Below are positions 6,257 to 8,787 of a stretch of 8,787 nt of DNA, piece by piece (position 1 is the first letter of the stretch; each line of letters opens with the position of its first letter). The position numbers and the translations under genes were made by a program. Source of the stretch: Halobacteriales archaeon QS_9_67_15 (GTDB lineage: Archaea; Halobacteriota; Halobacteria; Halobacteriales; Haloarculaceae); assembly GCA_003023165.1 (NCBI GenBank), contig PXSD01000016.1, positions 854 to 9,640 on the forward strand, written 5' to 3'. The notes under the pieces are model-generated. The model saw nothing but the letters and a program-made list of their open reading frames with translations. It was not told the DNA's origin and made no database searches.

Positions 6257-6910
6257 GCGGACAACCCCGTAGCAGTTCCCGCTCGAGACCTCGAACTCGA
6301 CCAGTTCGAGCCCACTCTCGGAGACGTCCGCCCGGAACTCCTCGGGGTCGTAGATGTGGTAGAACCGGTCGACCGCATCGCCGCCGGGGAGCGTCCACCC
6401 GACGGTCGTGTCGAACCCCTCGGTCTCGTCGAACCGGTCGTGTTCGGTCGACCACGCGCTCACGAGCGCTCGGCCGTCGGTCGCGAGCACTCTCGCCAGT
6501 TCGTCCAGGCTCGCCACGCGCCGGTCTCGCGTCGGGAGGTGCGGGAGCGTCGCCACGTAGACCGCCAGATCGACGCTCTCGACCCGAACCGGCGAGCGCG
6601 CCGCGTCGGCCTGTGCGAGCGCGAACGACACGCCCCGCTCGACCGCGCGGTCGCTCGCCGTCCGCAGGATCTCGCGGCTCACGTCCACGCCCAGCGCACG
6701 GTCACAGCAGCCGGCCAGCAGTTCCGTGTGCCGGCCGTTGCCACAACCGATGTCGAGTCCCACCGCGCCCGACCGCCCGTCGATGAACGACTCGACCTCC
6801 GGCCAGGGGTACTCGCGCGTCTTCGAGAAGTGGTCGGCGATACGGTCGTAGGTGTCACGCACCGAGGCCGTGTCCCGACCGCTGGTCCGCTCGTCGTCCG
6901 TCACTGTCAC
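6248..6910 (-). CDS. Class I SAM-dependent methyltransferase, Trm9/ALKBH8-like (candidate tRNA wobble-uridine methyltransferase)
   Basis: A 220-residue Rossmann-fold methyltransferase. Motif I is LDIGCGNGR (52-60), the acidic end of strand 2 is GVDVS (74-78), motif III-like ADAAR is at 101-105, and LDELARVLATDGRALVSAW is near 135-153. Three further features point to the Trm9/ALKBH8 group rather than a generic enzyme: the N-terminal YDRIADHFSKTREYPWPEV (21-39), the LPHLPTRDRRVASLDELARV order, and the C-terminal RFYHIYDPEEF (182-192) before GNCYGVV. Trm9 enzymes methylate the carboxymethyl group on wobble U34 of tRNA and need the small partner Trm112; whether this holds here is inference. The start is a GTG placed directly after the tyrS TGA, without a clear Shine-Dalgarno sequence, so translation is likely coupled to tyrS. 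An in-frame GTG two codons later is the alternative start. Confidence 0.85.
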   Translation of the reverse strand: MTVTDDERTSGRDTASVRDTYDRIADHFSKTREYPWPEVESFIDGRSGAVGLDIGCGNGRHTELLAGCCDRALGVDVSREILRTASDRAVERGVSFALAQADAARSPVRVESVDLAVYVATLPHLPTRDRRVASLDELARVLATDGRALVSAWSTEHDRFDETEGFDTTVGWTLPGGDAVDRFYHIYDPEEFRADVSESGLELVEFEVSSGNCYGVVRSA

Positions 6911-7945
6911 TCAGTCGTCTGTCTCGGGGTACGCCTCGCGCAGGAGTTCGGGCTGGTCGTTCAGCCGCTCGCGGATCGGGTCGACGATCTCCGAGATAGC
7001 CTCGCCGGCGGCCGGTTTGAGGTCCGCGGGGTGGAGCTCGCCCGAGAGGAAGTCCGCTTCCAGGTCGTCGTAATTCCCGTAGGTGAGGTCGCCGCCGTAC
7101 TCCTCGGGGCGCTCGATGACGAGGTCCTCGCCGCGCTCGTCGAGGATCGGAAAGACGAGGTACTCGAGGTACTCGAGCACGCCGTTGTCCTCGCGCTCGC
7201 CCGCCGGACAGTAGGCGGCCTCGATCTTCTCGACGACCTCGTCGCGAGAGTCGTTCAAGTTGACCTTCGAGGACTCGTCGGAGGCCGACATCTTCCCGCC
7301 CGACAGTCCGGAGAGGAGCGGCGCGAAGACACAGACCGGCGACTCGCCGCCGTGTTCAGGCAGGAGCTCGCGGGAGAGCATGTAGATACCGCGCTGGTCG
7401 ATCCCGCCGTAGGCCACGTCGGCGTCGAGCGCGTCCACGTCGAGCGTCTGCATCAGCGGGTAGAGTAGCCCCCCGAGCTTCGGCGAGTCGGATTCGCGGA
7501 CGACCTCGCTGCCGGCTCGCCGGGCGCGGCTGAGCGTCGTCTCGGCGGCCATCCGCAGCAGTTCGAGCGCGTAGTCGGGGTCGAGTTCGAAGTCCCGTCC
7601 GCGGACGAAGGAGATCCGGTCGGCGTCCGCGCCGGCCGCGTCGATCATCGCCTCGATGGTCTCTTCGTAGTACTCCGACCGCGCTTCGAGCAGGTCGAAC
7701 GGGCTCTTGTTATCGTCGAGGTGGGCGTGTAGGTCCGCGATCAGAACCGTTACATCCATCCCGGCACCGAGGAAGTCGGCGAGCTTGCGCATCGTCGTGA
7801 AGTGCCCGATGTGCATCTCGCCGGTCGGCGCGTAGCCGATGTAAACCGACGGGTCGCCCTCGGCGAACAGCGTCTCCAGCTCCGATTCCTCGACGACCTC
7901 GGCCGTGTTCCGGGTCGCGAGTTCGAGCCGCTCGTCCGTGTCCAT
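6911..7945 (-). CDS. tyrS: Tyrosyl-tRNA synthetase, archaeal type
   Basis: A 344-residue class I aminoacyl-tRNA synthetase that charges tRNA-Tyr. The HIGH signature is MHIGHF (His45-His48) and the KMSKS loop is KMSAS (218-222). Tyr36 in YIGYAPTG and the set Tyr162, Gln166, Asp169 in YPLMQTLD fit the tyrosine-binding residues of the Methanocaldococcus enzyme (Tyr32, Tyr151, Gln155, Asp158) with steady offsets, which separates it from tryptophanyl-tRNA synthetase. AYCPAG, GGDLTY and ELHPADLK in the C-terminal third are typical of archaeal TyrRS. The reading frame is open for 83 more codons upstream. The ATG at 7945 is chosen because it matches the family's N-terminus and has an ideal Shine-Dalgarno sequence (GGGAGGAG, 7958-7951) five bases before it. 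The methyltransferase gene follows without a gap. Confidence 0.97.
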   Translation of the reverse strand: MDTDERLELATRNTAEVVEESELETLFAEGDPSVYIGYAPTGEMHIGHFTTMRKLADFLGAGMDVTVLIADLHAHLDDNKSPFDLLEARSEYYEETIEAMIDAAGADADRISFVRGRDFELDPDYALELLRMAAETTLSRARRAGSEVVRESDSPKLGGLLYPLMQTLDVDALDADVAYGGIDQRGIYMLSRELLPEHGGESPVCVFAPLLSGLSGGKMSASDESSKVNLNDSRDEVVEKIEAAYCPAGEREDNGVLEYLEYLVFPILDERGEDLVIERPEEYGGDLTYGNYDDLEADFLSGELHPADLKPAAGEAISEIVDPIRERLNDQPELLREAYPETDD

Positions 7946-7967
7946 GTCCACTCCTCCCGTCGGACGA

Positions 7968-7984
7968 GAGTAAAGCGTTTCTTT
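7968..7984 (-). promoter_or_regulatory. Possible tyrS promoter
   Basis: On the minus strand AAAGAAACGCTTTACTC is the only AT-richer stretch close to tyrS. If CTTTAC is the TATA element, transcription would begin near the ATG and exclude the strong Shine-Dalgarno sequence at 7958-7951. That conflicts with its presence, so the true promoter may lie further upstream (for example around GAAAGAA). Weak call. Confidence 0.25.
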
Positions 7985-8050
7985 CGGGTGAGACACCGCG
8001 CCACGGCACCCGCGACGGGGTGGCCCGAACCGGCTGAGACCCGTCGGGCC

Positions 8051-8064
8051 AATTGATTTAACCC
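8051..8064 (+). promoter_or_regulatory. TATA-type promoter of the KaiC-like ATPase gene
   Basis: AATTGATTTAACCC lies centred about 28 nt before the ATG at 8086, the usual spacing for a leaderless haloarchaeal transcript. No convincing Shine-Dalgarno sequence precedes the ATG, which agrees with leaderless translation. The rest of the 140-bp gap to tyrS is GC-rich with no other recognisable element. Confidence 0.5.
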
Positions 8065-8085
8065 AAGAAACACACGTCTGCAGGG

Positions 8086-8787
8086 ATGAACCTCTCGACC
8101 GGGTGCGACCGACTCGACACACTCCTCGGTGGCGGTGTGCCCGAGAACCGCAGCCTGCTCGTCTCGGGGCCGCCAGGCACCGGGAAGACGACACTCGGTA
8201 TGCAGTTCCTTCAGGCCGGGCTCGACGACGGTGAGGACTGTCTACTCGTCAGCACCGAGCAGACGCTGGACGAACTGAGAGACACGTTCGAGCCCTACCC
8301 GTTCGACCTGACCGCCGATGGCCTGACGGTCGTCACCATCCACTGCGAGCACGGGCAGACGCTCGAAGGCGACGAAGACCTGGTCGTCCGCACGCTCGAA
8401 GGCGACGACCATGCCGTCGCCAAGTGGTTCGAGCTCCCCTTCACCCGCGAGAACGTCGTTCACTACCTCACCGACCACAGTCCACAGGACCGCATCTTGC
8501 TGGACAGCCTCTCCGGCCTCCGTCCGGTCGCTCCCGACCAGATCACCTTCTGGCGGGCCGCGTACGACCTGATCCGTCTCTTCTCGGACGACTTCGACGC
8601 CACATCGCTCCTGACGGGTGAGTACGGAAGCGACGACCGACCGGTCGCCAGCGACCTCCTCCAGTACGCAACCCACGGTGTAGTCGAACTCAGCTGGCTG
8701 GAGCAGACCGGACAACGCTACCGATTCCTCCGCGTAAACAAGCTCCGCGGTCGCGACCACGACCACCGCAGCCACAGGCTCGTCCTC
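8086..8787 (+). CDS. KaiC/Rad55-like RecA-superfamily ATPase, 3' end missing
   Basis: An open frame of 234 codons that reaches the right edge without a stop. It has the KaiC-type N-terminus (STGCDRLDTLLGGGVPENRSLLVSG, in family style), Walker A GPPGTGKT (28-35), the strand-2 acidic motif VSTEQT (55-60) with Glu58 as candidate catalytic glutamate, Walker B RILLDSLSGL (136-145, Asp140), and a late RVNKLRGRDHDHR block (216-228) like the KMRGSxH motif of KaiC domains. Such single-domain KaiC-like ATPases are common in haloarchaea, often annotated as Rad55-family or HTR-like, and mostly of unknown role; clock function should not be assumed. The acidic stretch 88-108 contains TLEGD twice. It is divergent from tyrS and appears leaderless. 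The missing end could hold a few residues or further domains. Confidence 0.88.
   Translation, partial: MNLSTGCDRLDTLLGGGVPENRSLLVSGPPGTGKTTLGMQFLQAGLDDGEDCLLVSTEQTLDELRDTFEPYPFDLTADGLTVVTIHCEHGQTLEGDEDLVVRTLEGDDHAVAKWFELPFTRENVVHYLTDHSPQDRILLDSLSGLRPVAPDQITFWRAAYDLIRLFSDDFDATSLLTGEYGSDDRPVASDLLQYATHGVVELSWLEQTGQRYRFLRVNKLRGRDHDHRSHRLVL

Noticed and set aside
7157..7177. Tandem GAGGTACTC repeat inside tyrS.
   Set aside because: It simply encodes the LEYLEYL segment of the synthetase and gives no sign of a separate role.
7946..8194. 83-codon upstream extension of tyrS.
   Set aside because: The extension is Arg/Gly/Ser-rich and overlaps the divergent ATPase gene and its promoter, while the ATG at 7945 has an ideal Shine-Dalgarno sequence and the family's N-terminus.
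8242..8775. Minus-strand open frame of 177 codons opposite the KaiC-like ATPase.
   Set aside because: It is the antisense shadow of a frame with Walker A and B motifs in the right order.

Overview
The window looks like a piece of a haloarchaeal (class Halobacteria) chromosome. The evidence is high G+C with G/C-rich third codon positions, acidic proteins, archaeal TATA-type promoters next to short or absent leaders, an archaeal-type tyrosyl-tRNA synthetase and a KaiC/Rad55-like ATPase. No insertion sequence, CRISPR array, rRNA or tRNA gene was seen.

Left part (1-5826): a nearly complete gene set for the middle of the methylaspartate cycle, the acetyl-CoA assimilation route of many haloarchaea. 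Five genes run leftward from a divergent promoter region: glmS and glmE (the B12-dependent glutamate mutase subunits), mal (methylaspartate ammonia-lyase), mch (mesaconyl-CoA hydratase), and the first 45 codons of a CitE-like lyase that runs off the left edge. Rightward from the same region is mct, a family III CoA-transferase that fits succinyl-CoA:mesaconate CoA-transferase. Together they would take glutamate to 3-methylaspartate, mesaconate, mesaconyl-CoA and beta-methylmalyl-CoA, which the lyase would split into propionyl-CoA and glyoxylate. The leftward genes are tightly packed: glmE/mal overlap by 11 nt, mal/mch by 8 nt and mch/lyase by 4 nt. Shine-Dalgarno sequences for mal and mch lie inside the end of the preceding gene. 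The glmS-glmE junction is the odd one out: it holds a 19-nt imperfect repeat of the glmE start, forming a 12-codon in-frame mini-ORF closed by TAG directly before the glmE ATG.

Middle part (5827-6256): a promoter region and a small gene for a 101-residue protein with two predicted membrane segments and no recognised function. It overlaps tail-to-tail by 9 nt with the next gene.

Right part (6248-8787): leftward tyrS (tyrosyl-tRNA synthetase) followed, with no spacer, by a Trm9/ALKBH8-like SAM methyltransferase, a possible tRNA charging/tRNA modification pair. Divergent from tyrS is a KaiC/Rad55-like P-loop ATPase with an apparently leaderless promoter, cut by the right edge.

No stretch of 300 bases lacks a gene. 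The three main gaps (about 4480-4632, 5827-5950 and 7946-8085) hold promoters. The metabolic system is known; the features most worth checking are the duplicated glmE start, the direct repeat abutting the glmS TATA box, and the tyrS-methyltransferase coupling.
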